A stretch of DNA of 6,373 bases from DASSFZ01 sp036514635 (GCA_036514635.1 DATBWU010000395.1:1-6373), one strand, 5' to 3'; positions 1 to 4,892 are shown, counted from the first letter of the stretch. Notes: generated by a model from the letters alone, not told the origin. Numbers and translations are program-made.

Positions 1-1
1 A

Positions 2-17
2 GTCGGATTCATCCGAC
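2..17. repeat. Short perfect hairpin with TTCA loop
   Basis: Arms GTCGGA (2-7) and TCCGAC (12-17) are perfectly complementary around the loop TTCA. It is the first of two adjacent hairpins at the left edge and shares the GA-TTCA-TC core with the hairpins at 29-51 and 4415-4436. It is probably a member of a dispersed intergenic hairpin family; a role in ending transcription of an upstream gene outside the window is possible, but no T tract follows. Confidence 0.6.
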
Positions 18-28
18 GCTGTTGTGTA

Positions 29-51
29 GCCCGCCGAGTTCATCGGCGGGC
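29..51. repeat. Perfect 9-bp hairpin with GTTCA loop
   Basis: Arms GCCCGCCGA (29-37) and TCGGCGGGC (43-51) pair perfectly around GTTCA. Like its neighbours it closes with GA on the 5' side and TC on the 3' side. It lies 11 bases after the hairpin at 2-17. No T-rich run follows, so it is not a textbook intrinsic terminator, although it could act as a terminator or 3'-end stabiliser. Confidence 0.65.
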
Positions 52-81
52 GCACGCCGGCCATGGCGCAAGTTTCTGGGT

Positions 82-130
82 AGCGCAGCGAAGGGTCTCG
101 GCTTGTCGGGCAGAGATTCTTCGCTGCGCT
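82..130. repeat. Dispersed palindromic repeat of the 'ERSEE' type
   Basis: Arms 82-99 and 113-130 are 18-nt inverted repeats that differ at two positions, separated by a 13-nt loop; the paired core is AGCGCAGCGAA / TTCGCTGCGCT. Read on the minus strand, the element with its GTCATGCTGAG flank encodes the peptide HAERSEESL. That peptide is a familiar signature of spurious proteins translated from a widespread bacterial intergenic repeat. Naming the family rests on recognition, not on a search. It lies upstream of selD and is not coding. Confidence 0.75.
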
Positions 131-205
131 CAGCATGACAAAACTGCGGAGTTATTTCTTGACAAGCCCTTAGTGCGAGAGGCTGTCTGGGTTTATCCGC
201 ACAGC

Positions 206-211
206 AAGGGA
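206..211 (+). promoter_or_regulatory. Ribosome binding site of selD (decides the start)
   Basis: AAGGGA lies 7 bases before the ATG at 219. This is good Shine-Dalgarno spacing and supports translation starting upstream of the in-frame TGA at 264-266, rather than at the GTG at 300, which has no such site. Confidence 0.7.
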
Positions 212-218
212 CATCGCA

Positions 219-1262
219 ATGTCTGAGGCCATTCGCCTGACGGCGCTGGCGTCGTGCGCGGGTTGAGCCAGCAAGATCGGCCCATCCGACCTGGCGCAGG
301 TGCTGCGTCCCATCCATAACTTGTTCAAATCGCAAGATTATCCGCGCGTCCTGTCCGGACTCGACGGCCATAATGATGCGGCTGTGTATCGGCTGACCGA
401 CGATCTGGCGCTGGTGGCAACGACCGATTTCTTCCCGCCGGTCGTGGACGACCCGTACACCTACGGCGCTATCGCGGCGGCGAATTCGATGAGCGACGTG
501 TACGCCGCCGGCGGCGAGGTCTTGTTCGCGTTGAACATCGTCGCATTTCCCGACACGCAGGATTACGCTATCCTGTCCGAGATTCTGCGCGGCGGCAGCG
601 AGAAGGTGATCGAGGCCGGCGGTGTGATCGTCGGCGGGCACACGGTGATTGATCAGGAGCCGAAGTACGGCCTGGCCGTCACCGGCCTGGCGAGGCCCGA
701 TCGCTATCTGACCAAAGGCGGCGCGCGTGTGGGCGACGCGCTGGTGTTGACCAAGCCGCTCGGCACAGGCTTGATCACGACGGCGCTCAAGCAAGGCAAG
801 GCCGATGCGGCCTGGGTCGATGCGGCGGTGCACAGCATGATGCAACTGAATCGCCATCCCTCGCACCTGGCGCTGCACTTCGGCGCGCACGCCTGCACCG
901 ACGTGACCGGCTTCGGGCTTTTGGGGCACGCGCTCGAAATGGCCGAGTCGTCCGGCGCCGGCCTGCGCTTTCGCATGTCCGAAATCCCACTGCTGCCCGG
1001 CGCGCGCGAGTGCGTGGCGAGGGAGGCGTTTCCGGGCGGCCTGTGGCGCAATCGCGACTACGTGCTGCCGCATACGCGCTTCGCCAATTCGGTGAGCGAG
1101 GACGACCGGATGATTCTGTTCGACCCGGAGACATCGGGCGGGCTGCTGATCGCGCTCGAACCCGATCGGGCTAGGCAGTACGTCGAGCAGGCGCGTGTCG
1201 ATGGACTCAACGCCTGGAACATTGGCGAAGTCTTCTCCGGCGCTGGCATCGAAGTCGTGTGA
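219..1262 (+). CDS. selD: Selenide, water dikinase, selenocysteine-containing (selenophosphate synthetase)
   Basis: Makes selenophosphate from selenide and ATP in the cytoplasm, the selenium donor for selenocysteine and tRNA selenouridine. I read 347 residues from ATG 219, with TGA at 264-266 decoded as selenocysteine 16. The N-terminus then reads ASCAGUASKIGPSDLAQVL, the SelD catalytic loop: U16 takes the place of E. coli Cys17, and K19 that of Lys20. Further family residues follow: D53 (GHNDAAVY), D70 and D77/D78 (TTDFFPPVVDDP), D93 (NSMSDVYAAGG), the GGHT loop near 139-142, and D228 in TDVTGFGLLGH, matching E. coli Asp51, Asp68, Asp91 and Asp227. Length is normal for the family. A ribosome binding site precedes the ATG, and a SECIS-like hairpin follows the TGA. 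Starting at GTG 300 instead would remove 27 residues, including the catalytic pair. Archease and rtcB follow on the same strand. Very likely correct; the recoding is inferred from sequence only. Confidence 0.95.
264..266 (+). other. In-frame TGA recoded as selenocysteine (Sec16 of SelD)
   Basis: The TGA lies in the same frame as the upstream ATG (219) and the rest of selD. The residues on both sides (ASCAG before, ASKIGP after) continue the conserved SelD catalytic loop without a break. Selenocysteine or cysteine at this position is established for SelD. A sequencing error or a true nonsense mutation is less likely, because a SECIS-like hairpin follows directly. Confidence 0.9.
267..295 (+). 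promoter_or_regulatory. Candidate bacterial SECIS element
   Basis: Starting on the base after the TGA, GCCAG (267-271) pairs with CTGGC (291-295) and TCGG (277-280) pairs with CCGA (286-289). They enclose an apical loop CCCAT and an asymmetric internal loop (CAAGA against C). If the G280-C286 pair opens, the loop begins with G, as bacterial SECIS loops usually do. The loop starts about 14 bases after the TGA, at the short end of what is usual. This is the expected place for the SelB-binding hairpin inside the coding sequence. The fold is by eye. Confidence 0.7.
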
Positions 1263-1284
1263 GCGCACAAGTCCCGAGCGATCG

Positions 1285-1313
1285 ACACGCCGCCCTCGAG
1301 AAGTGCGGCGTGT
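1285..1313. repeat. Perfect 9-bp hairpin between selD and archease
   Basis: ACACGCCGC (1285-1293) and GCGGCGTGT (1305-1313) are exact inverted complements around an 11-nt loop. The hairpin begins 22 bases after the selD stop and ends 35 bases before the archease ATG. The bases after it are only weakly T-rich (TCCGTCT), so it may be a weak terminator, a processing site or a 3'-end stabiliser for selD mRNA. Its presence argues that 1263-1348 is not coding. Confidence 0.6.
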
Positions 1314-1327
1314 TCCGTCTGCGGATG

Positions 1328-1333
1328 TATACT
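1328..1333 (+). promoter_or_regulatory. Possible -10 box (TATACT) before archease
   Basis: TATACT sits 15 bases before the ATG at 1349, so a transcript from it would have a leader of only about 8-9 bases. No convincing -35 box is seen 16-18 bases upstream. With the hairpin just before it, it could give archease-rtcB its own promoter separate from selD. Tentative. Confidence 0.35.
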
Positions 1334-1348
1334 GAAATCCAAGCGCCT

Positions 1349-1762
1349 ATGAAACACATTGAGGAGATCGCGCATACCGCCGATTGGGCGATTCGCGTCC
1401 GCGCGCCGGATGTGCCGCAGTTGTTCGAGGCGGCGGCTGAAGGCATGTTCGGCCTACTGACCGATCTGTCGACCATCGTGCCGGAGCAGCACCACGACAT
1501 CCGCCTGCACGCGATCGATGTGGAGACGCTGCTGGTCGATTGGCTGAATGAACTGTTGTACCTGGCCGAGCAACACGGCCTCGCGTTTACGCGGTTCACC
1601 ATTCGGGAATTGGACCTGTCCGGCGGCTCACGCCTGCTCGCGCTGGCGTCCGGTGGCCGTCCCCGCGAATTGAACAAAGCGATCAAGGCGGCCACCTTCA
1701 GCGGGCTGTCGATCCGGCAAGACTCGAACGGTTATCAGGTCGACTTGGTTTTTGACGTGTGA
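1349..1762 (+). CDS. Archease, activator of RNA ligase RtcB
   Basis: Archease speeds guanylylation and multiple turnover of the RNA ligase RtcB; this is established for archaeal and human proteins. The 137-residue product starts MKHIEEIAHTADWAIRV, with the family's HTAD signature (D12, an expected metal ligand), then the LFEAAAEGMFGLLTD helix, VDWLNELLYLAE near residues 62-73, KAATFSGLSI (the usual KAVTYHGL motif), and the C-terminal VDLVFDV with a second conserved Asp (D136). Length is typical. I chose ATG 1349 because archeases normally begin at this point. An in-frame GTG at 1259 would overlap the selD stop and add 30 unconserved residues spanning a perfect hairpin. No strong Shine-Dalgarno site is seen, so translation may rely on a short leader or on coupling. 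rtcB follows 51 bases later, which is the classic partner arrangement. Confidence 0.93.
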   Translation: MKHIEEIAHTADWAIRVRAPDVPQLFEAAAEGMFGLLTDLSTIVPEQHHDIRLHAIDVETLLVDWLNELLYLAEQHGLAFTRFTIRELDLSGGSRLLALASGGRPRELNKAIKAATFSGLSIRQDSNGYQVDLVFDV

Positions 1763-1769
1763 ATGGCTT

Positions 1770-1801
1770 GGGTGACCGGCATCTTTGAGATGCCGGTCCC
1801 C
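1770..1801. repeat. Strong hairpin abutting the rtcB ribosome binding site
   Basis: GACCGGCATCT (1774-1784) pairs perfectly with AGATGCCGGTC (1788-1798) around a three-base loop TTG. GGG (1770-1772) and CCC (1799-1801) extend the stem after a bulged T. It fills most of the 51-base gap between the archease stop and the rtcB ATG and ends one base before the GGGAGG ribosome binding site. No T tract follows, so simple termination is unlikely. It could be an mRNA-processing or translation-control element, or a copy of a dispersed hairpin repeat. Confidence 0.75.
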
Positions 1802-1802
1802 T

Positions 1803-1808
1803 GGGAGG
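1803..1808 (+). promoter_or_regulatory. Ribosome binding site of rtcB (decides the start)
   Basis: GGGAGG lies 5 bases before the ATG at 1814. It selects that ATG over the in-frame ATG at 1763, which directly follows the archease stop, has no such site, and would place the hairpin at 1770-1801 inside the coding sequence. Confidence 0.8.
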
Positions 1809-1813
1809 TAGGC

Positions 1814-3268
1814 ATGTCGATTCGCAAGCAGGATTTCACGAAGATCAATGACTACTTGTGGGAGATTCCTCGCTCGTTTCAGGACAACATGCGCGTGCCG
1901 GTGCGGGTGTATGCCGACGACGAGCTGCTGGAAGACGCGCTGGGTGATCAATCGCTCCAGCAGGCGGTGAATGTAGCCTGCCTGCCGGGGCTGGTCGAGC
2001 GTGTCGTGGTGATGCCGGACGTGCACCAGGGCTACGGTATGCCGATTGGCGGGGTGATGGCCGCGCGTGTGCCCGATGGCATCATCTCGCCTGGCGCGAT
2101 TGGGTATGATATAAATTGCGGCGTGCGCTTGCTCGCGTCGCACGTGTCACACGGGGAGGTCGAAGCACACATTGGCGATTTGGCGACGGCGCTGTTTCGC
2201 AACTGCCCTAGCGGCGTCGGCTCGGAAGGACACGTCAAAGTGTCACACGAAGAGTTCGGCGAGGTGTTGACCAAAGGTGCGAAGTGGGCGCTCAAGCGCG
2301 GCTACGCTCGTCGCGAAGACCTGGATCGCACGGAAGAATTCGGCGTGATGCCCGGTGCACAGCCGGCCAACGTGAGCGCTCGGGCCGTGCAGCGCGGCAA
2401 GCCACAGATCGGCACGCTGGGCGCGGGCAACCACTTCATCGAAGTCGATCGCGTGACGGCGATCTTCGACGAGGAAGCGGCGCGCGTGCTGGACCTGTTT
2501 GAAGATCAGATCGTCGTGCAGGTTCACTGCGGCAGCCGGGGCTTTGGGCATCAGGTGTGCACGGACTACGTCAGCCAGTTCCAGGGAGCCGTCCGCAAGT
2601 ACGGGATCGAGTTGCCCGATCGCGAACTGGTGTGTGCGCCGTTCGATTCGCCTGAGGGCAAAGACTATTTTGGTGCGATGGCCTGCGCGGCGAATTACGC
2701 CTTCGCCAACCGGCAAGTGCTGGCGCACTTCATTCGTCTCTCGTTCGAGGAGGTGCTGGCCGGGCACGTGCGCGATTTCGATCTGCATCAGGTGTACGAC
2801 ATCGCACACAACATGGGCAAGATCGAGGAGCACCGCGTCGATGATCAGAATGTCACCGTGTGCGTGCATCGCAAAGGTGCGACGCGCGCCTTCGGCCCCG
2901 GCTCCGACGTGCTGCCGGCCGATCTCAAGCCGATCGGCCAGCCGGTGCTGATTCCCGGTTCGATGGGCACGGCCTCGTGGGTGTTGCTGGGCACGACGGG
3001 ATCGATGGAGCAATCTTTCGGTTCGACGTGTCACGGCGCGGGCCGCGTCATGAGCCGGGCGCAGGCGAAGAAGAACATTCGCGGCGAGAAACTGCGCGAC
3101 GAGTTGAAGGGCAGGGGGATCGCCGTGCGCGCCGGGTCGATGTCGGGATTGGCCGAGGAAGCGCCGCAGGCCTACAAGGATGTCGATCGCGTCATCGAGG
3201 TCGTGTCGAAGGCAGGCATCGCCCGCAAGGTGGCGCGGCTGGAGCCGGTGGCGGTGATCAAAGGCTAG
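1814..3268 (+). CDS. rtcB: RNA-splicing ligase RtcB
   Basis: Joins RNA ends carrying 2',3'-cyclic phosphate (or 3'-phosphate) and 5'-hydroxyl, using GTP and Mn2+, in tRNA splicing or RNA repair. The 484-residue product matches the long archaeal-type RtcB (about 480) rather than the shorter E. coli form (about 408). Visible motifs in order: DVHQGYGMPIGG; GYDINCGVRLL with metal-ligand C102; GTLGAGNHFIEVD with N206 and H207; QVHCGSRGFGH with H238; YDIAHNMGKIEEH with H332; VHRKGATRAFGPG near 351-363; GSMGTASW; and CHGAGRVMSR, whose H407 corresponds to the guanylylated histidine (His404 in Pyrococcus horikoshii). Every catalytic residue I can place is present, so the enzyme should be active. Archease lies immediately upstream, fitting its role as the activating partner. 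Translation probably starts at ATG 1814. The gene converges on the minus-strand oxidoreductase. Confidence 0.97.
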   Translation: MSIRKQDFTKINDYLWEIPRSFQDNMRVPVRVYADDELLEDALGDQSLQQAVNVACLPGLVERVVVMPDVHQGYGMPIGGVMAARVPDGIISPGAIGYDINCGVRLLASHVSHGEVEAHIGDLATALFRNCPSGVGSEGHVKVSHEEFGEVLTKGAKWALKRGYARREDLDRTEEFGVMPGAQPANVSARAVQRGKPQIGTLGAGNHFIEVDRVTAIFDEEAARVLDLFEDQIVVQVHCGSRGFGHQVCTDYVSQFQGAVRKYGIELPDRELVCAPFDSPEGKDYFGAMACAANYAFANRQVLAHFIRLSFEEVLAGHVRDFDLHQVYDIAHNMGKIEEHRVDDQNVTVCVHRKGATRAFGPGSDVLPADLKPIGQPVLIPGSMGTASWVLLGTTGSMEQSFGSTCHGAGRVMSRAQAKKNIRGEKLRDELKGRGIAVRAGSMSGLAEEAPQAYKDVDRVIEVVSKAGIARKVARLEPVAVIKG

Positions 3269-3272
3269 CCGA

Positions 3273-3384
3273 AGCAACGGATAGGCAACGAACACCTGCC
3301 CCACCGTAGGTGCGGGTAAACGAATTCGGCATAGGCGTGACGGGGCACGGGCTGTATCTGTTTATCCGTTGCTAATTCGTTGCC
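3273..3384. repeat. Interleaved inverted repeats in the convergent gap
   Basis: In the gap between rtcB and the oxidoreductase (3269-3411), AGCAACGGATA (3273-3283) and GGCAACGAA (3284-3292) recur as exact inverse complements at 3363-3373 and 3376-3384. The order is A-B ... A'-B', not the nested A-B ... B'-A', so both stems could form together only as a pseudoknot-like fold or as alternatives. The shared GCAACG core suggests remnants of a short tandem repeat with a unit of about 10-12 bases. CACCT/AGGTG (3293-3312) lies between them. No classic T-tracted terminator is seen, although this gap must hold the ends of both converging transcripts. Confidence 0.65.
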
Positions 3385-3411
3385 GTGATCTCCCTGAAAC
3401 ACCCATTGAGC

Positions 3412-4341
3412 CTAAACAAAATGCGGCATGACTTCGCTCGCCAGCAGTTCCATCGTTTCTGCGTCGTTCTTGTGCAATCGGCAGATGAACAACTGCACGC
3501 CCACGTCCCGGTAGCGGCCGATCAAATCGACAGTCTGTGAGAGGGTCAGGGCATAGCCGCGACCGGTCTCGATCGCGCCGAGCCGTTCGGTCTTGGCTTT
3601 GAGCGCCGTCTCGTTGTGCGCCAGCAGCAGGCCGGTGAGATTGGTCCGCTCGATCTCCTCGAAGTCGCGCCCTTCAGCCTCGCAGTGGCGGCGCAGCACC
3701 TCCAGCTTGTGCTTCACGACGTCCGGATCACCGAACAGGTTGCAAGCATTCCCTACGCGCGCCACAGCCCGCAGCGTCAACTGCTCCCCGCTGCCGCCGA
3801 TCATAATGGGCGGGTGAGGCTTTTGCACCGGCTTCGGTTCGAGGATCGCCTCTTCGACGTGGAAATACTTCCCGCGAAAGGTCGCGCGCGGCTCGGTCCA
3901 CATCGTCTTGATCAGCCTGATCGCTTCTTCCATCTGCCGGACGCGCACGGCGGGTCGTTCGGGAAAGACGTACCCGTACTGGTTGTACTCTTGATAATAC
4001 CAGCCCGCGCCGAAGCCGAACGTCAATCGCCCCCGGCTGATGATGTCGACGCCCGCCGCCATCTTCGCCAACAGGGCCGGATTGCGATACGCGACCGACG
4101 TGACCAGCGCCGCCAGGCGTATCTTGCTCGTCACCGCCGCCAGCGCAGCGACGACCGTCCAGCTTTCCATGAAAGGCTCGTCCGGCGCACCCACACCCGG
4201 AATCTGGATCAGATGATCCATGACGGAAAACCAGCCGAAGCCCAAGGCTTCGGCCCGTTGGGCTTTACGCTTCACGGCCTCGAATATGCCGTGCGGATCG
4301 TCACCAAACAGCCACGACGGATTGTGAATGCCGAATTTCAT
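3412..4341 (-). CDS. LLM-class flavin-dependent (probably F420-dependent) oxidoreductase
   Basis: A 309-residue luciferase-like monooxygenase-fold protein (TIM barrel), a family that transfers hydride using coenzyme F420 or FMN; the substrate cannot be told. It opens MKFGIHNPSW (barrel strand 1), followed by KAQRAEALGFGWFSVMDHL near 26-44, RLAALVTSVAYRNPALLAKMAAGVDIISRGRLTFGFGAGW split across 75-114 (hallmark strand and glycine-rich turn), RQMEEAIRLIKTMW near 135-148, KPVQKPHPPIMIGGSGEQ near 170-187, and a C-terminal helical part ending in VMPHFV. The style resembles the Rv1855c-like (TIGR03560) branch, assigned from memory. I chose ATG 4341 because GGAGGT precedes it and it starts the barrel; an open frame extending to 4497 only adds translated repeat DNA. 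It is convergent with rtcB and divergent from the helicase-like gene. No signal peptide or membrane segment is seen. Confidence 0.9.
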   Translation of the reverse strand: MKFGIHNPSWLFGDDPHGIFEAVKRKAQRAEALGFGWFSVMDHLIQIPGVGAPDEPFMESWTVVAALAAVTSKIRLAALVTSVAYRNPALLAKMAAGVDIISRGRLTFGFGAGWYYQEYNQYGYVFPERPAVRVRQMEEAIRLIKTMWTEPRATFRGKYFHVEEAILEPKPVQKPHPPIMIGGSGEQLTLRAVARVGNACNLFGDPDVVKHKLEVLRRHCEAEGRDFEEIERTNLTGLLLAHNETALKAKTERLGAIETGRGYALTLSQTVDLIGRYRDVGVQLFICRLHKNDAETMELLASEVMPHFV

Positions 4342-4344
4342 AGG

Positions 4345-4350
4345 ACCTCC
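4345..4350 (-). promoter_or_regulatory. Ribosome binding site of the LLM oxidoreductase
   Basis: On the minus strand GGAGGT lies three bases before the ATG at 4341 (four bases from the GGAGG core). The spacing is slightly tight but the match is strong. It settles the start against the longer upstream frame. Confidence 0.75.
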
Positions 4351-4371
4351 ATATCCACGAATCTCCACCGA

Positions 4372-4401
4372 CTGACGCCGGTCAGCCGGGTTTACCCGGC
4401 T
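4372..4401. repeat. Overlapping hairpins, AGCCGGG-TTTA-CCCGGCT
   Basis: AGCCGGG (4384-4390) and CCCGGCT (4395-4401) pair around TTTA. CTGAC (4372-4376) and GTCAG (4381-4385) form a second small stem that overlaps the first by two bases, so only one can form at a time. The pair lies 31-60 bases upstream of the oxidoreductase ATG, in its 5' region, and forms a doublet with the hairpin at 4415-4436. Confidence 0.55.
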
Positions 4402-4414
4402 TCCAGGTGATTGA

Positions 4415-4436
4415 GCCGGACGATTCATCGTCCGGC
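4415..4436. repeat. Perfect hairpin, GCCGGACGA-TTCA-TCGTCCGGC
   Basis: Arms 4415-4423 and 4428-4436 pair perfectly around TTCA. The loop and its closing GA/TC bases match those at 2-17 and 29-51, while the stem sequence differs. This looks like a dispersed family with a fixed loop and free stems. As at the left edge, it stands second in a closely spaced pair of hairpins (13 bases after 4384-4401). Confidence 0.65.
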
Positions 4437-4469
4437 GGGCCGAAGCACACACCCGTGAGCACCGACTCT

Positions 4470-4520
4470 CCTCTTCTGACGACAGCCGTTTCGTCATCAG
4501 AAGAGGGGCTGGGGGTGAGG
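4470..4520. repeat. Imperfect inverted repeat with a G-rich tail
   Basis: CCTCTTCTGA (4470-4479) pairs with TCAGAAGAGG (4497-4506). CGA (4480-4482) and TCG (4491-4493) extend the stem past a three-base bulge. The right arm runs into GGCTGGGGGTGAGG (4507-4520); the combination resembles a GAGGGGCTGGGGGTGAGG-type intergenic repeat that I recall from several bacterial genomes, Chloroflexota among them. No coding content. Confidence 0.5.
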
Positions 4521-4532
4521 CAGTCTGAGCAG

Positions 4533-4656
4533 CTCACCTTACGCAGTCGGGCAGGATTTTACCGCAGAGGGCGCGGAGAACGCAGAGATTTGCCAGGAAA
4601 TCCACTCTGCGCACTCTGCGTTCTCGGCGGTAAAATGGTCTTTTGCGTAAGGTGAG
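4533..4656. mobile_element. 124-bp MITE-like element with 13-bp TIRs and 7-bp target duplication
   Basis: CTCACCTTACGCA (4533-4545) and TGCGTAAGGTGAG (4644-4656) are perfect terminal inverted repeats. TGAGCAG stands directly outside each end (4526-4532 and 4657-4663), as a 7-bp target duplication would. A second paired block lies inside: ATTTTACCGC (4556-4565) with GCGGTAAAAT (4627-4636). Further in are three 9-base units per arm: CGCAGAGGG, CGCGGAGAA and CGCAGAGAT (4563-4589), mirrored by CACTCTGCG twice and TTCTCGGCG (4603-4629). The centre matches the CGCAGAG-type repeat recalled as widespread in bacterial intergenic DNA. It has no room for a transposase, so any movement would be driven in trans. 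Open frames across it, giving LCALCVL-like peptides, are spurious. Confidence 0.7.
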
Positions 4657-4703
4657 TGAGCAGTTACCACGGATTATATCCAGGATTCGAGGGAGTGTCT
4701 TGA

Positions 4704-4803
4704 CTGGTGATTGCACACAAATGCTCCAGGCCCGCGTCTCGCGGGCTGCGCGAGGCGGACGAGGACGCGGACGGAGAGCCATCGAGATGTGAACAATCAC
4801 CAG
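4704..4803. mobile_element. 100-bp MITE-like element with 10-bp TIRs and 7-bp target duplication
   Basis: CTGGTGATTG (4704-4713) and CAATCACCAG (4794-4803) are perfect inverted repeats. GTCTTGA stands directly outside each (4697-4703 and 4804-4810), consistent with a 7-bp target duplication. Inside is a compact perfect hairpin, GCCCGCG-TCT-CGCGGGC (4730-4746), followed by GGACG-rich sequence (4757-4775). No open frame inside can be supported. The terminal repeats differ from those of the element at 4533-4656, but the target duplication has the same length. The element could also be an ordinary repeat with chance flanking copies; the exact fit of ends and duplication makes that less likely. 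Confidence 0.6.
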
Positions 4804-4810
4804 GTCTTGA

Positions 4811-4864
4811 CTGTTGACAGTGGCGGGCGATGCCCGGATCGCCCGGCCAAGTGCCCGCCTGTTG
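4811..4864. repeat. Nested palindrome before the helicase promoter
   Basis: GGCGGGC (4822-4828) pairs with GCCCGCC (4853-4859). Alternatively CGGGCGAT (4824-4831) pairs with ATCGCCCG (4838-4845) around GCCCGG; the two folds exclude each other. CTGTTG occurs directly at 4811-4816 and 4859-4864, flanking the structure. It may be a third small inserted hairpin or an operator-like site, since it ends where the promoter of the downstream gene begins. Confidence 0.45.
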
Positions 4865-4892
4865 CAGCGTGAGACCTTTTTGGGCTTATAAT
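4862..4892 (+). promoter_or_regulatory. Promoter with consensus TATAAT, near-leaderless
   Basis: TATAAT (4887-4892) is a perfect -10 box that ends 8 bases before the ATG at 4901. Transcription would therefore start about two bases before, or at, the start codon. A weak -35 candidate, TTGCAG (4862-4867), stands 19 bases upstream. No Shine-Dalgarno site lies between the box and the ATG, consistent with a leaderless mRNA. Confidence 0.6.

Noticed and set aside
159..164. TTGACA as a -35 box for selD
   Set aside because: No acceptable -10 box lies 16-18 bases downstream; the nearest TATCC-like sequence is about 30 bases away.
300..302. GTG start for selD
   Set aside because: It would drop the catalytic Sec/Lys loop and has no ribosome binding site; the upstream ATG with in-frame TGA recoding explains the conservation.
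9..1268. Long open frame on the minus strand across selD
   Set aside because: It is the antisense shadow of selD, and its C-terminal part is translated repeat DNA (HAERSEESL). Its composition is His/Arg/Gln-rich with no recognisable domain.
1259..1348. GTG start for archease overlapping the selD stop
   Set aside because: The 30 extra residues do not resemble archease and run across a perfect hairpin and a -10-like box; the family starts at MKHIEEIAHTAD.
1763..1813. ATG start for rtcB directly after the archease stop
   Set aside because: It lacks a ribosome binding site and would translate the hairpin; ATG 1814 has GGGAGG in front and matches the usual RtcB N-terminus.
2106..2116. AT-rich TATGATATAAA inside rtcB as an internal promoter
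   Set aside because: It encodes the conserved YDIN segment before the metal-binding Cys and has no matching -35 box.
2243..3304. Long minus-strand frame opposite rtcB
   Set aside because: Antisense shadow of a gene with complete RtcB motifs; no recognisable domain and no start signals.
4342..4497. N-terminal extension of the LLM oxidoreductase
   Set aside because: The extra 52 codons are repeat DNA (hairpins 4372-4436); GGAGGT and the barrel start place the true ATG at 4341.
4563..4629. CRISPR-like array
   Set aside because: The repeats are 9-base units without spacers, arranged as mirror arms of one palindrome.
4407..4655. Small open frame giving an 82-residue peptide
   Set aside because: It lies across the MITE-like element, and its LCALCVLGGK-type sequence is a typical translated intergenic repeat.
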